DNA of 46,896 nt from DATLYB01 sp964502525. GTDB taxonomy: Bacteria; Bacteroidota; Bacteroidia; Chitinophagales; CAIOSU01. The notes under the pieces are model-generated. The model did no database searches, had not been told where the DNA came from, and was given only the letters and a program-made list of their open reading frames with translations. This document shows positions 1 through 9,419 of the stretch, piece after piece. The first letter of the stretch is position 1, and each line of letters begins with the position of its first letter. The position numbers were made by a program, and so were the translations under genes. The stretch is taken from contig CAZCXH010000017.1 of assembly GCA_964502525.1 (NCBI GenBank), positions 1 to 46,896 on the forward strand, in the 5' to 3' direction.

Positions 1-542
1 GTGTGCGACACGGTGGCAGGCGATCCGACCACCGGGTGTTTGTACACGCTCAATAATCCATCGTGCGCTGACGGATTCAGCTGCACCAATGAGGCGTGCG
101 ACACGGTAGCAGGCGATCCGACCACCGGGTGTTTGTACACGCTCAATAGTCCATCCTGCGCTGNNNNNNNNNNNNNNNNNNNNNNNNNNNNNNNNNNNNN
201 NNNNNNNNNNNNNNNNNNNNNNNNNNNNNNNNNNNNNNNNNNNNNNNNNNNNNNNNNNNNNNNGTGTGCGACACGGTGGCAGGCGATCCGACCACCGGGT
301 GTTTGTACACGCTCAATAGTCCATCCTGCGCTGACGGGTTCAGCTGCACCAATGAGGTGTGCGACACGGTGGCAGGCGATCCGACCACCGGGTGTTTGTA
401 CACGCTCAATAATCCATCGTGCGCTGACGGATTCAGTTGCACCAATGACGTGTGCGACACGGTAGCAGGGAATCCGACCACCGGATGTTTGTACACGCCC
501 GATAATACGCCCTGTAATGACGGATTTTCCTGCACGCTTGTT
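1..542 (+). repeat. 93-bp coding tandem repeat
   Basis: Units begin at 1, 94, 264, 357 and 450, each 93 bp (31 codons), with only a few substitutions between copies. Each unit encodes a Cys-rich stretch with CDTVAGDPTTGCLYTLN and ADGFSCTN. The gap falls inside the second unit. Copy number beyond those seen cannot be known because of the gap and the window edge. Confidence 0.95.
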
Positions 543-3500
543 GATGTTTGCGATACGAGCGACCCCGGAGCCGATCCTGTTACAGGCTGTGTGGTCACTC
601 CTGACAACCCAACGTGCGATGACGGATTTATATGCACGCTGTCGGATGTATGCGATCCGAGCAACCCCGGAGCCGATCCTGTTACGGGCTGTGTGATCAC
701 CCCTGACAACCCAACGTGCGATGACGGTTATTCGTGCACGCTGTCGGATGTATGCGATCCGAGCAACCCCGGAGCCGATCCGGTTACGGGCTGCGTGATC
801 ACCCCTGACAACCCAACGTGCGATGACGGGTTTATATGCACGCTGTCGGATGTATGCGATCCGAGCAATCCCTTAGCCGATCCGGTTACGGGGTGTGTGA
901 TCACTCCTGACAACCCAACGTGCGATGACGGGTTTATATGCACGCTGTCGGATGTATGCGATCCGAGCAACCCCGGAGCAGACCCGGTTACGGGCTGTGT
1001 GATCACCCCTGACAACTCAGCGTGCAATGACGGTTTCAGTTGCACCATTGATATATGCGATCCGGCAGATCCCGGAGCTGATCCGGTCAGCGGATGTGTT
1101 ATAACAAATAGTAATTTGCTTTGTGATGATGCCGTAGGCTGCACGGATGATGTATGCGACCCTGCTGATCCGGGTGCAGACCCGAACGGGTGCGTGATCA
1201 CGCCCAACCATGCCAACTGCGATGACGCTGATCCCTGCACTTTGGATAGCTGCGATGCCATTACGGATTGCTTTTTCACGCTGATTGTGTGCGATGACGG
1301 AGATTCATGCACCATTGATACCTGTGTCAGCGGAACATGCCTTTCAATTCCGATTTCATGCACTGACGGTGATTTGTGCACGATTGACGATTGCGCGGGA
1401 GGCGTTTGCATCCATAACCCGATCAACTGCGATGATCTGGATCCCTGTACAAATGATAGCTGCTCGGGAGGCGCATGCATCAGCACGCCTGTTGTCTGTG
1501 ATGATTCTGACTCGTGCACTACCGATAATTGTGTTGGAGGTGTTTGCGTCTTCACACCGCTTAACTGTGGCGATGGCGACCCCTGCACAATTGATACCTG
1601 CATAAGCGGTGTCTGCCAGAATACTTTGAACAAGCCTGACCTGAATTTCACATATAATAATAACTGCGCGGGGGACACCACAAGAATAACGAATAACTCC
1701 ACCGGAGTTGATCCCGGAGCAACGTATTATCTCGACATCGGCCGGGACGGGACTACAGACCTTATTGCTCTTGCTTCAACACTTCCACCGAATGCAGACC
1801 TGGTTCTGGACACGGCAGGCGCCATTGATTTCAGGATTATCGTAGTAAATCCGAATGGTTGCTCCGACACTGCGGATTTCAGCATTTTACTTTTGGACTG
1901 CGAGGATAATGATGCCTGCACGATAGATGTCTGCAATGATCATCCCGTCAACCCGACTTGCTCATACGCTCCCGTTGTTTGCGATGACAGCGACCCGTGC
2001 ACTGCTGACAATTGTGTTCCTCCATCAGGGTGCTTCTTTACTCCGATAACTCCGTTTGCCGACTTCAGCTTCACAACGGCATGTAAAACGGATTCCGCAA
2101 GATTCAGCGCTGCGCCTGTTCCCGGAGCAACTTCCTATGACTGGAATTTCGGGGATGCCTCGGGCGGAAGCGGGCAAAATACTTCGCATCTGTATGCATC
2201 TCCCGGACTTTCATTCCCGGTAGAATTGAGCGTCACTTTAAACGGTTGCATTGACCGTATCACTAAAAATGTTGTTCTGTTCTCTGTTCCTGCGGCCGGA
2301 TTCACCGCGGAGGATGTTTGCCTCGGTGAGCAAGCGCATTTCATCAATACCACCTCCGTTCCTGATGCGCCCCGTACGCTCGGTTCCTTAAGTTATCGCT
2401 GGGAGTTTGGCAATGGCGACACAAGCACGGACATCAATCCGGTTTATGTATATGACGACACTTTCAACATTTTTACAGTAACGCTTAGGGCGGTGTCATC
2501 TGACGGATGCAGGGATTCTTTCAGCAACACCATCATCGTTTACCCGTTGCCCGTTGCCAACTTCACATTTGGAGCTACCTGCTTTGACCAGCCTATTGTT
2601 TTCGGCAATCTTGATGATATTGCTTACGGAAGAGATTCCTTAACCTATCATTGGGATTTTGGCGATGGAACCGCATCGGATGACTCGCTGCCTGATCCTC
2701 CTAAAAAATACAGCAGCCTCGGCACGTTTCAGGTGACGCATACTGTTACTTCCAACCAGGGATGTGTTGATCACATTACGAAATTTCTAACCATATTCCC
2801 GAATCCCACCGCCAACTTCGTTACTTTCAATGCCTGCGAACGGGATACTGTTCAGTTCACCAATCTCTCGACCATCTCAGCAGGTGAACTTGCTTTCTCG
2901 TGGGTGTTTGGCGATGGGTTTAATGACAACGGTGAAAATCCAAAGCATGTTTATTCAACAGCCGGCACCTACCCGGTGGAACTGACCGTAACAAGCGACA
3001 CCGGTTGTGTTAGCGTTATGACAAAATCAATCGTAGTTTATCCCAAACCTACCGTTGAATTTTCTGTCGCCTCTGTATGCCGGGGCAACGAATCGCAATT
3101 CATTGATGCTTCAACGGTGACTCCTCCAAGCGCAATTGCCATCAGGAACTGGAATTTCGGTGACGGTGGCGCTTCGCTCGACAAAGACCCGAAACATCTT
3201 TACGAAGATGATGATGTTTATTCTGTAAAGCTTACAGTGACTACGGACAAAGGGTGCGTGGATTCGGTAACCCGCGCTGCGGTGGTGTTTGCCAACCCGG
3301 TGGTGATTGAGATTTTTGCGACCAACCAGCCCAAGCCGTTTGCCTTCTGCGATGGCGACAATGCGAGGCTCGTAGCGATTGTTGACCCGCCCGACACCTA
3401 CGATTACGAATGGGACGATCCGCAATCAACCAGCGACAGCCTGGTGGTGGTGACTGAACCCGGCACCTATTGCGTTACCGCTACGGATCCGCGCGGTTGC

Positions 3501-4073
3501 GCCAGCGATACGTGCGTGTCGGTGTTTGTTTATGACGCGCCTGCCGTTACAGCAGTGGCGATACCAGGTGATACAAGCAAAGGATTCCCGGTTCAGTTGA
3601 ACGCGAAGGTTTCGGGTTTCGGACAAGATACTACCCAGTGGACCTACGCGTGGAGCGCTGACCAGACGAACGCGACCATCTCCAATCCGAATGTTAAAAA
3701 CCCCATTGCCACGCTTCAGCAAACCACGACATTCACCGTAACAGTCACTGACGAAAACGGCTGCACTTTCACATCATCGGTTCAGGTAGGCGTGCGCGAG
3801 GATTACCAGGTGATCCCGCTGAATGTCATCACGCCCAACGGGGATAATATGAATGACAGATGGGATATAACCAATATACTTCCATCTTATCCCGACAATC
3901 AGGTGCTGATATTCGACCGGTGGGGAACGAAGGTTTACGACATGGTGAACTATGACAATTCATGGGATGGAACCTATAACGGCAAGGACCTTCCGCAGGG
4001 CACTTATTATTATGTGATCAGGTTTGATGGCAGCGAAAGGCTGTATAAAGGTTCTGTTTCAATTATCAGGTAA
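1..4073 (+). CDS. Cys-rich repeat / PKD surface protein with type B T9SS tail (5' partial, contains gap)
   Basis: A giant secreted protein whose N-terminus lies left of the window. The visible part starts inside near-identical 31-residue Cys-rich repeats, passes into five 34-residue repeats of the form CDPSNPGADPVTGC, then into diverged units such as CDDGDSCTIDTC. These resemble the Dictyostelium-type CTDC repeat (Pfam Dicty_CTDC), where paired cysteines probably form disulfides. From about nt 2050 follow five PKD domains (YDWNFGD, YRWEFGNGD, YHWDFGDG, FSWVFGDG, NWNFGDG), two Ig-like segments, and from about nt 3815 a gliding-motility-type C-terminal domain (VITPNGDNMNDRW, IFDRWGTKVY, GTYYYVIRF), the type B sorting tail for T9SS. 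The reading frame changes across the N block because the gap length is a placeholder. The next gene, a PorP/SprF homologue 24 bp downstream, is its likely dedicated partner. Export and the tail type are clear; the ligand is unknown. Confidence 0.9.
164..263. other. Assembly gap of 100 N
   Basis: Exactly 100 undetermined bases sit inside the 93-bp tandem repeat of the first gene. The flanking repeat units do not keep frame across 100 bases, so the number is a scaffold placeholder. The left flank stops 70 bases into a unit and the right flank begins at a unit boundary. Confidence 0.99.
543..1052 (+). repeat. 102-bp coding tandem repeat, five copies
   Basis: Five units of 102 bp (34 codons) start at 543, 645, 747, 849 and 951. 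They follow the 93-bp units without a break and encode CDPSNPGADPVTGC and DNPTCDDGF. The three extra codons per unit lie in the segment between the first Cys-Asp and the Gly-Cys pair. Units 2 to 5 are nearly identical; unit 1 and the start of the following region are diverged. Confidence 0.95.
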
Positions 4074-4097
4074 ACAAATTCATTCAAATCAATTGAT

Positions 4098-5684
4098 ATG
4101 AAAAAGGTATTGTTCATTTGTTGCTTGCTGGTTTGCGGCATGGCGGGATTTGCCCAACCGCCAGCATTGTATTCGCTGAATTTTGAAAACAGGTTCGTGT
4201 ATAATCCGGCACGCGCGGGGTTTAACGGCAATCCTGAGTTGTATCTCATGTACCGCAAGCAGTGGGTTGATTTCAATGGCGCTCCCGAAACGCGCGCGGG
4301 CAGCTTCGACATGGGCTTCAAGAAAGGCGGATTCGGATTATATATTTTTAATGATATTGCCGGTGCCTTCAACACCTGGGGGGGCAATGTAAGTTATGCT
4401 TACCATCTGAACTTTAAGGAAGACGTGCATCGCCTGTCTATCGGGCTGTCGGCCGGCATCAACGATTACAACTTTGACCGCGAAGAAGCAATCGAGTCGG
4501 GAGCAAACATCAGCGATCCTCTGCTGCAGGGCGACCGCGGAGCTTCTTTTGAAGGCTCGGCAGGTGTGCATTATGCCTTCACGAAGGGTAATCTTCTTAA
4601 TCTTTCTGTCGGCTTTTCAGCTCTCTCAATTTTTGCCACCGACCTCAAATTCCACAACGATGCCTCAACCGTCTTCATTCCTGATCGTACCTACCTCGCC
4701 ACGATTTCCAACCGCTTCAGGCTGTTTGAGGATAAATTCATCGTGGAACCGATATTCATCATGCGGTTCCCGGAGGCATTCAACTACCAGATAGAGCCGG
4801 GGGTGAAGCTCGGATACAAAGACTGGGTTTGGTTAAGCGCATTTTACCGGTATAACTATGGCGTGATACTCGCTGGCGGTTTCAAGGTGCATGATGCAGT
4901 GAAAATAGGTTACGCCTATGACCTTGCGCTCAACGACATTCAGGATTATCAGAATGGAACCCACGAGGTGATGCTCGGCATCATTTTCGGTAAGAAGAAA
5001 GATGATGAAACCGCTACCAAGCAGGAAGTGGAAGAACTGCGGCAAAAGCTGATGGAGCAGGACAGCATCTATGGCGAAAAGATGGCGGAACAGGACAGCC
5101 TGCTCGGTATTATTGACGAAATGAACTACCAGATGGAAGACATGCAGTACAAGGTAGATTCGTTGGAGAATGCCATCGGCTCCATGGAAATATCACTTGA
5201 TGACAGCACCTATGCCGAAATGCTGAAATCAGGAAAAGTGGAGGGCGCTGACGTATTGGCTAAGGAAATTCAGGAAATGAGAAAGGAGATGGATGACCTG
5301 AAGCGCGAGAAAGCTGAACTTGAAAAGTCGGTAAACATCACGAGGACCAAGGTGGAGCAGATGGAGGGCGAAATGCCTGAAGAGCGCACAAGGATTGTTG
5401 AGGACAAGGACCTTACCGTGAAGCGCGGCCCTCCCATAGGCGACTACTTCATGGTGGTCGGTTCGTTCCGCATCGAGCAGAACTCCTACAACTTCCAGGA
5501 AGACCTCAAGAAACGCGGCTATGACGCTGGCGTGGTGTATGACAACAAACGCAAGTGGTACTATGTGTTCATCGCCCAGCCGAAAGACCTGAACAAGGGA
5601 TTGGCTGACCTCTTCAAGCTGCGTGAAGAGAATCCCGAGTTCCATGACGCCTGGATACATATCATGAAGAAGAGCATGAGGTGA
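4098..5684 (+). CDS. PorP/SprF family outer-membrane protein with coiled coil and SPOR-like C-terminus
   Basis: A signal peptide (cleavage likely after residue 19, GFAQ) is followed by a PorP/SprF-type barrel domain to about residue 300, recognisable by the early NFENRFVYNPARAGF motif and YRKQWVDF. SprF-like proteins help secrete type B T9SS substrates encoded beside them, and the gene directly upstream is such a substrate, 24 bp away, so the two are probably one operon. Unlike ordinary PorP/SprF proteins of roughly 300-350 residues, this one continues with about 130 residues of charged heptad coiled coil (305-435) and then a segment near 449-525 (YFMVVGSF, KKRGYDAGVV, WYYVFIA) that matches the SPOR fold pattern. 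SPOR domains bind peptidoglycan; a link from the outer-membrane secretion partner to the cell wall is inferred. The barrel assignment is firm, the SPOR call moderate. Confidence 0.88.
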   Translation: MKKVLFICCLLVCGMAGFAQPPALYSLNFENRFVYNPARAGFNGNPELYLMYRKQWVDFNGAPETRAGSFDMGFKKGGFGLYIFNDIAGAFNTWGGNVSYAYHLNFKEDVHRLSIGLSAGINDYNFDREEAIESGANISDPLLQGDRGASFEGSAGVHYAFTKGNLLNLSVGFSALSIFATDLKFHNDASTVFIPDRTYLATISNRFRLFEDKFIVEPIFIMRFPEAFNYQIEPGVKLGYKDWVWLSAFYRYNYGVILAGGFKVHDAVKIGYAYDLALNDIQDYQNGTHEVMLGIIFGKKKDDETATKQEVEELRQKLMEQDSIYGEKMAEQDSLLGIIDEMNYQMEDMQYKVDSLENAIGSMEISLDDSTYAEMLKSGKVEGADVLAKEIQEMRKEMDDLKREKAELEKSVNITRTKVEQMEGEMPEERTRIVEDKDLTVKRGPPIGDYFMVVGSFRIEQNSYNFQEDLKKRGYDAGVVYDNKRKWYYVFIAQPKDLNKGLADLFKLREENPEFHDAWIHIMKKSMR

Positions 5685-5719
5685 TTGGACTAGAAGTTGA
5701 CCGGAAGCGTTAAGCAATC

Positions 5720-5763
5720 ACAAAGCCCTTCTCCGCTGATCGGGGAGGGGCTTTGTGTTTTAT
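5720..5763 (+). terminator. Intrinsic terminator after the PorP/SprF gene
   Basis: A 15-bp stem (5720-5734 with 5742-5756, two G-T pairs) and a 7-nt loop are followed by GTTTTAT. It lies 35 bp past the stop codon and would end the operon of the first two genes. Confidence 0.8.
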
Positions 5764-5926
5764 GTTGTTTGAATGCGAAAGGGAAGAAAATATATCCATC
5801 GGTGAGGGAGCGCCTCTGGGCAAGCATGGTTTACAATTATCTGATAAACTAACTCAGGGAGTTTATTATCTTCGCTTCCGCTCAGGCAACTATCACGATG
5901 TTATAAAAATGTTGTCGGTAAAATGA
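5762..5926 (+). pseudogene. Remnant of a type A T9SS C-terminal domain
   Basis: An open frame of 54 codons lies between the terminator and the next gene. Its last 30 residues (LSDKLTQGVYYLRFRSG, then KMLSVK and stop) match the end of the type A sorting tail (pattern: Leu, Gln/Lys-Gly-Val/Ile-Tyr, then a closing Lys-x-Leu-x-Val-Lys strand). Nothing upstream encodes the rest of such a protein: residues before it are not recognisable and run into the terminator. The simplest reading is a decayed leftover of a deleted surface-protein gene. Chance resemblance is possible over so short a stretch. Confidence 0.55.
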
Positions 5927-5966
5927 AAGATAAGATAAAACTATTATCAAAAAATCTGAACTAATC

Positions 5967-8561
5967 ATGAAAATCATCAATGCAAGACTGTTCGCGCTGG
6001 CTATCATCCTGTTTATTTCGCACCTGCCGTTGCAGGCGCTCGAATTCCGCGCTGGGTCAGCGACAGGCGCAACTTCCACGCAGGTGATCGTGCCGGTCAG
6101 GGTGTTTGATTTTGACAGCCTTCTGAGCTGCCAGGGCTCGCTGCAGTTCGATGTGACGGTGGTTAACTATAATACCATACAGCAGTTTGGATTGCCTGGA
6201 ATGACTTTGGCTTCTTTCGGACTCACCCAGGTTGGAGTCGGGAATTTGTCTTACCTGTGGGATGATGGCACGCTCACCGGTGTGTCCGTGGCTGATTCCA
6301 CGATCATTTTCGAAATTGTATTCGATGTGGTGGGCGCAGCCGGACAGCAGTCCGCTATATGCTTCGGTGATGTCCCGACAGGAAGGGAAGTGATTGACAT
6401 CGGCTTTAATGAAGTAACGCCCACCTATACGTGCGGCAGCGTGCAGATTCCCGGTGGCGCGAATCCAGTGGCTACACTTTCTGTAACGGATGTAACATGC
6501 TTCGGGGCAAGCAATGGTACCGCATCGGTAAGCGTGACGGGAGGGGTTGCGCCTTATAGCTATAGCTGGTCAACCGGGGCAACAAGCCAGGCTGTCATCG
6601 GATTGCCGCCCGGCCCGGTTTCCGTAACTGTCACTGATGCCAACAGTGGAACAGATGCTGCAAGCGATACAATCACCCAGCCTTCATCGGCATTGAACAT
6701 CACCGGGATCACTTCCACCCCCGAAACCGGCTGCGGTTCCAGCGATGGCACTGCCAGCGCTACGGTATCGGGCGGAACTCCTGCATATACCTATAGCTGG
6801 TCGAATGGAGATTCAGATTCCACTATCACCGGCTTGATTGGCGGCTCTTATACGCTGACGGTAACCGACAGCAAAGGATGCGCGGATACCGATAACGTAA
6901 CTGTCGGGTCTTCTTCTTCATCCCTTACGGCTTCCATCACGCCAACTCATGTCAGTTGTTTCAATGGCAGCAACGGCAGCGCCACCGTGACTGCTTCCAG
7001 CGGAACATCACCTTACTCGTATAGTTGGACAACCGGCAGCACTTCTGCCACCATCACCAATCTGACTGCCGGCACCTATTCGGTGACGGTTGAAGATCAG
7101 GGCAACTGCCAGACTTCGGCTTCGGTAACCATTAGCGAGCCGGCATCGGCATTGAGCATAACGGGTATCACGTCCACCCCGGAAACGGGTTGTGGCGCCA
7201 GTGATGGCACTGCCAGCGCAGCAGTATCGGGCGGAACTCCTGCATATACTTATAGCTGGTCGAATGGAGATTCAGATTCAACTATCACCGGCTTGATTGG
7301 CGGCTCTTATACGCTGACGGTAACCGACAGCAATGGATGCGCGGACACCGGCAACGTCACCGTTGGATCGTCATCCTCTCTATCCGCCTCCATAGCGCCA
7401 GTACATGTTAGCTGCTTCAACGGCAGCAACGGCAGCGCCACCGTCACTGCTTCCAGCGGAACATCACCATACTCTTATAGCTGGACAACCGGAAGCACTT
7501 CCGCTACAATCAGCAATCTCCCGGCTGGAACTTATTCGGCAACTGTTGAAGATGCCAACGGCTGTTCTGCTTCTGAAACGACCACCATCAACCAGCCTGC
7601 CCAGATCACGATTGCCACTACCGTCAATGACATCACCTGCTTTGGCGCGGCTGACGGCAGCGCCAGCGCCAATGCCTCCGGTGGTACCGGAAGTCTGACT
7701 TATTCGTGGTCAACGGGCGCGACAACGTCATCCATCACCAGCCAGGGTCCCGGTTCGCCAGCCGTAACGGTTACTGACGACAACGGCTGCACGGCTGCTG
7801 CCTCGGTCACGTTCACCGATCCACCGCAATTGACGGCAACAGCCAGTTTGGTTTCTGCTGTGAGTTGCTTTGGTGGCAATAACGGCAGCGCTTTGGTTAC
7901 TGCATCGGGCGGAACACCGGCATACATTTATGCGTGGACAGGCGGCTCCACTTCCGCATCCCCAAATAATCTTACTGCAGGAAATAAGTCCGTCACAGTG
8001 ACTGACAACCACGGCTGCACCGCAACTGCTTCCGTCAATGTTACCCAGCCGGCTGCCGCGCTCTCTGCTTCCGCAACCGCAACCGCTGCTTCAACAGCCG
8101 GAGGCTCGGATGGCTCGGTGGCTTTGACTGTTTCAGGCGGAACAGTCAATTACAGCTATAGCTGGTCGAATGGCGCTACTACGGAAGACATCAGCGGACT
8201 TGCTGCAGACACATATACTGTGGTGGTTACGGATGCAAATAGCTGCACCGCCACGGCAAGCGCAACAGTGGCAGACGGTCCGAGTTCTGTTTTTGATTTA
8301 AAGCCGAAAGAAACTATCAGTATTTTTCCGAATCCGAATAATGGAAGCTTTGAGGTGGAAATTAACAATCGTGAGCAGTTGTCGGAACTGAAAGTGCTGA
8401 ACCAGTTGGGTCAGGTTGTTTATTCAATGGATCTGAGCAATTGGAATCATGCCGGCAGCCGCATTTCGGTTAAAACGGAATTGCAGGAAGGCATATACAT
8501 TGTTCAACTTGTCGCCCGCGACAACAGTGTGAAAACAGGTACGCTGTCAGTGGAATACTGA
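5967..8561 (+). CDS. SprB-repeat secreted protein with type A T9SS tail
   Basis: Signal peptide at residues 1-24 (ending LPLQA). Residues about 25-160 have the strand pattern of a cohesin-like domain (QVIVPVRVFDFDSL, GSLQFDV, IIFEIVFDV). Eight SprB-type repeats follow between about residues 170 and 772, each with a Cys-x-Gly or Cys-Phe turn (CFNGSNGSATV), SYSWSTG, and VTVTDANGC. Repeats 2-3 and 4-5 are a recent block duplication. The end (SIFPNPNNGSFEV, LNQLGQVVY, GIYIVQL) is a type A sorting tail of about 80 residues, so the protein should cross the outer membrane by T9SS and be anchored or released after tail removal. SprB repeats occur in gliding adhesins, so an adhesive role is inferred. 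No partner gene is adjacent; the upstream gene ends with a terminator, so it is probably transcribed alone. Confidence 0.9.
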   Translation: MKIINARLFALAIILFISHLPLQALEFRAGSATGATSTQVIVPVRVFDFDSLLSCQGSLQFDVTVVNYNTIQQFGLPGMTLASFGLTQVGVGNLSYLWDDGTLTGVSVADSTIIFEIVFDVVGAAGQQSAICFGDVPTGREVIDIGFNEVTPTYTCGSVQIPGGANPVATLSVTDVTCFGASNGTASVSVTGGVAPYSYSWSTGATSQAVIGLPPGPVSVTVTDANSGTDAASDTITQPSSALNITGITSTPETGCGSSDGTASATVSGGTPAYTYSWSNGDSDSTITGLIGGSYTLTVTDSKGCADTDNVTVGSSSSSLTASITPTHVSCFNGSNGSATVTASSGTSPYSYSWTTGSTSATITNLTAGTYSVTVEDQGNCQTSASVTISEPASALSITGITSTPETGCGASDGTASAAVSGGTPAYTYSWSNGDSDSTITGLIGGSYTLTVTDSNGCADTGNVTVGSSSSLSASIAPVHVSCFNGSNGSATVTASSGTSPYSYSWTTGSTSATISNLPAGTYSATVEDANGCSASETTTINQPAQITIATTVNDITCFGAADGSASANASGGTGSLTYSWSTGATTSSITSQGPGSPAVTVTDDNGCTAAASVTFTDPPQLTATASLVSAVSCFGGNNGSALVTASGGTPAYIYAWTGGSTSASPNNLTAGNKSVTVTDNHGCTATASVNVTQPAAALSASATATAASTAGGSDGSVALTVSGGTVNYSYSWSNGATTEDISGLAADTYTVVVTDANSCTATASATVADGPSSVFDLKPKETISIFPNPNNGSFEVEINNREQLSELKVLNQLGQVVYSMDLSNWNHAGSRISVKTELQEGIYIVQLVARDNSVKTGTLSVEY
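6690..7607 (+). repeat. 459-bp block duplication inside the SprB-repeat gene
   Basis: Two consecutive blocks of 459 bp (153 codons), about 6690-7148 and 7149-7607, each encode two SprB repeats. Long stretches are identical at the DNA level, for example around 6822 and 7281, which points to a recent tandem duplication. Confidence 0.85.
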
Positions 8562-8585
8562 CAAAAATCCGTCCTTCGCCTTTTT

Positions 8586-8823
8586 CCCATTTCCTATTGC
8601 CTATTGTCCATTTCCCATTTCCCATTGCCCATTGCCCATTTCCCATTGCCTATTGCCTATTGCCTATTGCCCATTGCCCATTGCCCATTTCCCATTTCCC
8701 ATTGCCCATTGCCCATTGCCTATTGTCCATTTCCCATTTCCTATTGCCCATTGCCCATTGCCTATTGCCTATTGCCTATTGTCCATTTCCCATTGCCCAT
8801 TGCCTATTGCCCATTGCCCATTG
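8586..8823. repeat. 34-copy heptanucleotide tandem repeat
   Basis: Thirty-four uninterrupted 7-bp units with four variants: CCCATTG (14), CCTATTG (11), CCCATTT (6) and TCCATTT (3). Variation is limited to positions 1, 3 and 7. It starts 24 bp after the stop of the SprB-repeat gene. Because 7 is not a multiple of 3 and no unit makes a stop on the plus strand, all three frames stay open; these are not genes. It resembles in style the short heptameric repeats known from cyanobacteria. Confidence 0.97.
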
Positions 8824-8876
8824 CCCTTCCGGGAGGCTTCCTTGACGTACATCATTTTCAAGTTTTTCCCACTCCC

Positions 8877-8884
8877 TAAATTTG
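8877..8884 (+). promoter_or_regulatory. Candidate -7 box for the DinB-like operon
   Basis: TAAATTTG fits the Bacteroidota TAnnTTTG box exactly and lies 22 bp before the start codon of the first gene of the run. The upstream TTTG element is weak (only T-rich sequence around 8855-8859), so the call is tentative. Confidence 0.45.
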
Positions 8885-8906
8885 AGAAACTCAAACCGTT
8901 TCTCAG

Positions 8907-9419
8907 ATGCATTTTTCAGACGCAACGCGTGATATTTTCTCCGGACTGACCGGATTCCTTCAGCAAATAGATTACGGCAGGTACAATCGGACTCTCGTTT
9001 ATCTGAATGGCGCCACCATCGGGCAGCACACGCGGCATACGATTGAATTTTTCCAGTGCCTGCTGAAGCAAAGCGGAAGCGGTGTGGTAAATTACGATAA
9101 GCGGGAAAGAAATAATTTGATGGAAGCGCATCCGGCTGTTGCGCTGAAGGTGATTGAGCAGGCTGCGGCTGATTTTGCAAACATGCCCCCCGATAAGCCG
9201 CTTCTGCTTGAAGCAACTTTCAGCCAAAGCGAAGATGACTATTCGCTTGTGCCTTCCTCATTCAGCCGGGAATGGAGCTACGTGCTGGAACACGCCATTC
9301 ATCACATGGCGATCATCAGGATCGGACTCGGGGTTATCGCTCCTGAAATTAAAGTTCCTGATAATTTTGGCGTTGGTCCTGCCACCGTCAGGTACCGCCA
9401 GCGCCAATGTGCACCATAA
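8907..9419 (+). CDS. DinB-like family protein
   Basis: A 170-residue protein with the helical pattern of the DinB/YfiT-like metal-binding superfamily. Candidate metal ligands are the His residues in IGQHTRHTIEFF near residues 40-48 and in EHAIHHMAIIRIG near 130-143. Members are often thiol-dependent enzymes or stress proteins of unknown substrate, so no reaction is assigned. The ATG at 8907 gives the full helix 1; the frame overlaps the next gene by 13 bp, indicating translational coupling. The C-terminal residues after IKVPDNFG look as if shaped by the overlap. It is the first gene of a four-gene run reaching 11805. Confidence 0.8.
   Translation: MHFSDATRDIFSGLTGFLQQIDYGRYNRTLVYLNGATIGQHTRHTIEFFQCLLKQSGSGVVNYDKRERNNLMEAHPAVALKVIEQAAADFANMPPDKPLLLEATFSQSEDDYSLVPSSFSREWSYVLEHAIHHMAIIRIGLGVIAPEIKVPDNFGVGPATVRYRQRQCAP

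Noticed and set aside
1..1052. CRISPR-like impression from direct repeats
   Set aside because: Units are contiguous and coding, with no unique spacers.
143..1702. Long minus-strand open frames opposite the Cys-rich repeats
   Set aside because: They are antisense shadows of a repeat array that has no stop in that frame; the plus strand encodes clear disulfide-rich repeats and the correct C-terminal domains.
8597..8949. Plus-strand open frames rich in Pro-Ile-Ala-His-Cys
   Set aside because: They come from the 7-bp repeat, which stays open in all three frames; the peptides only restate the repeat.
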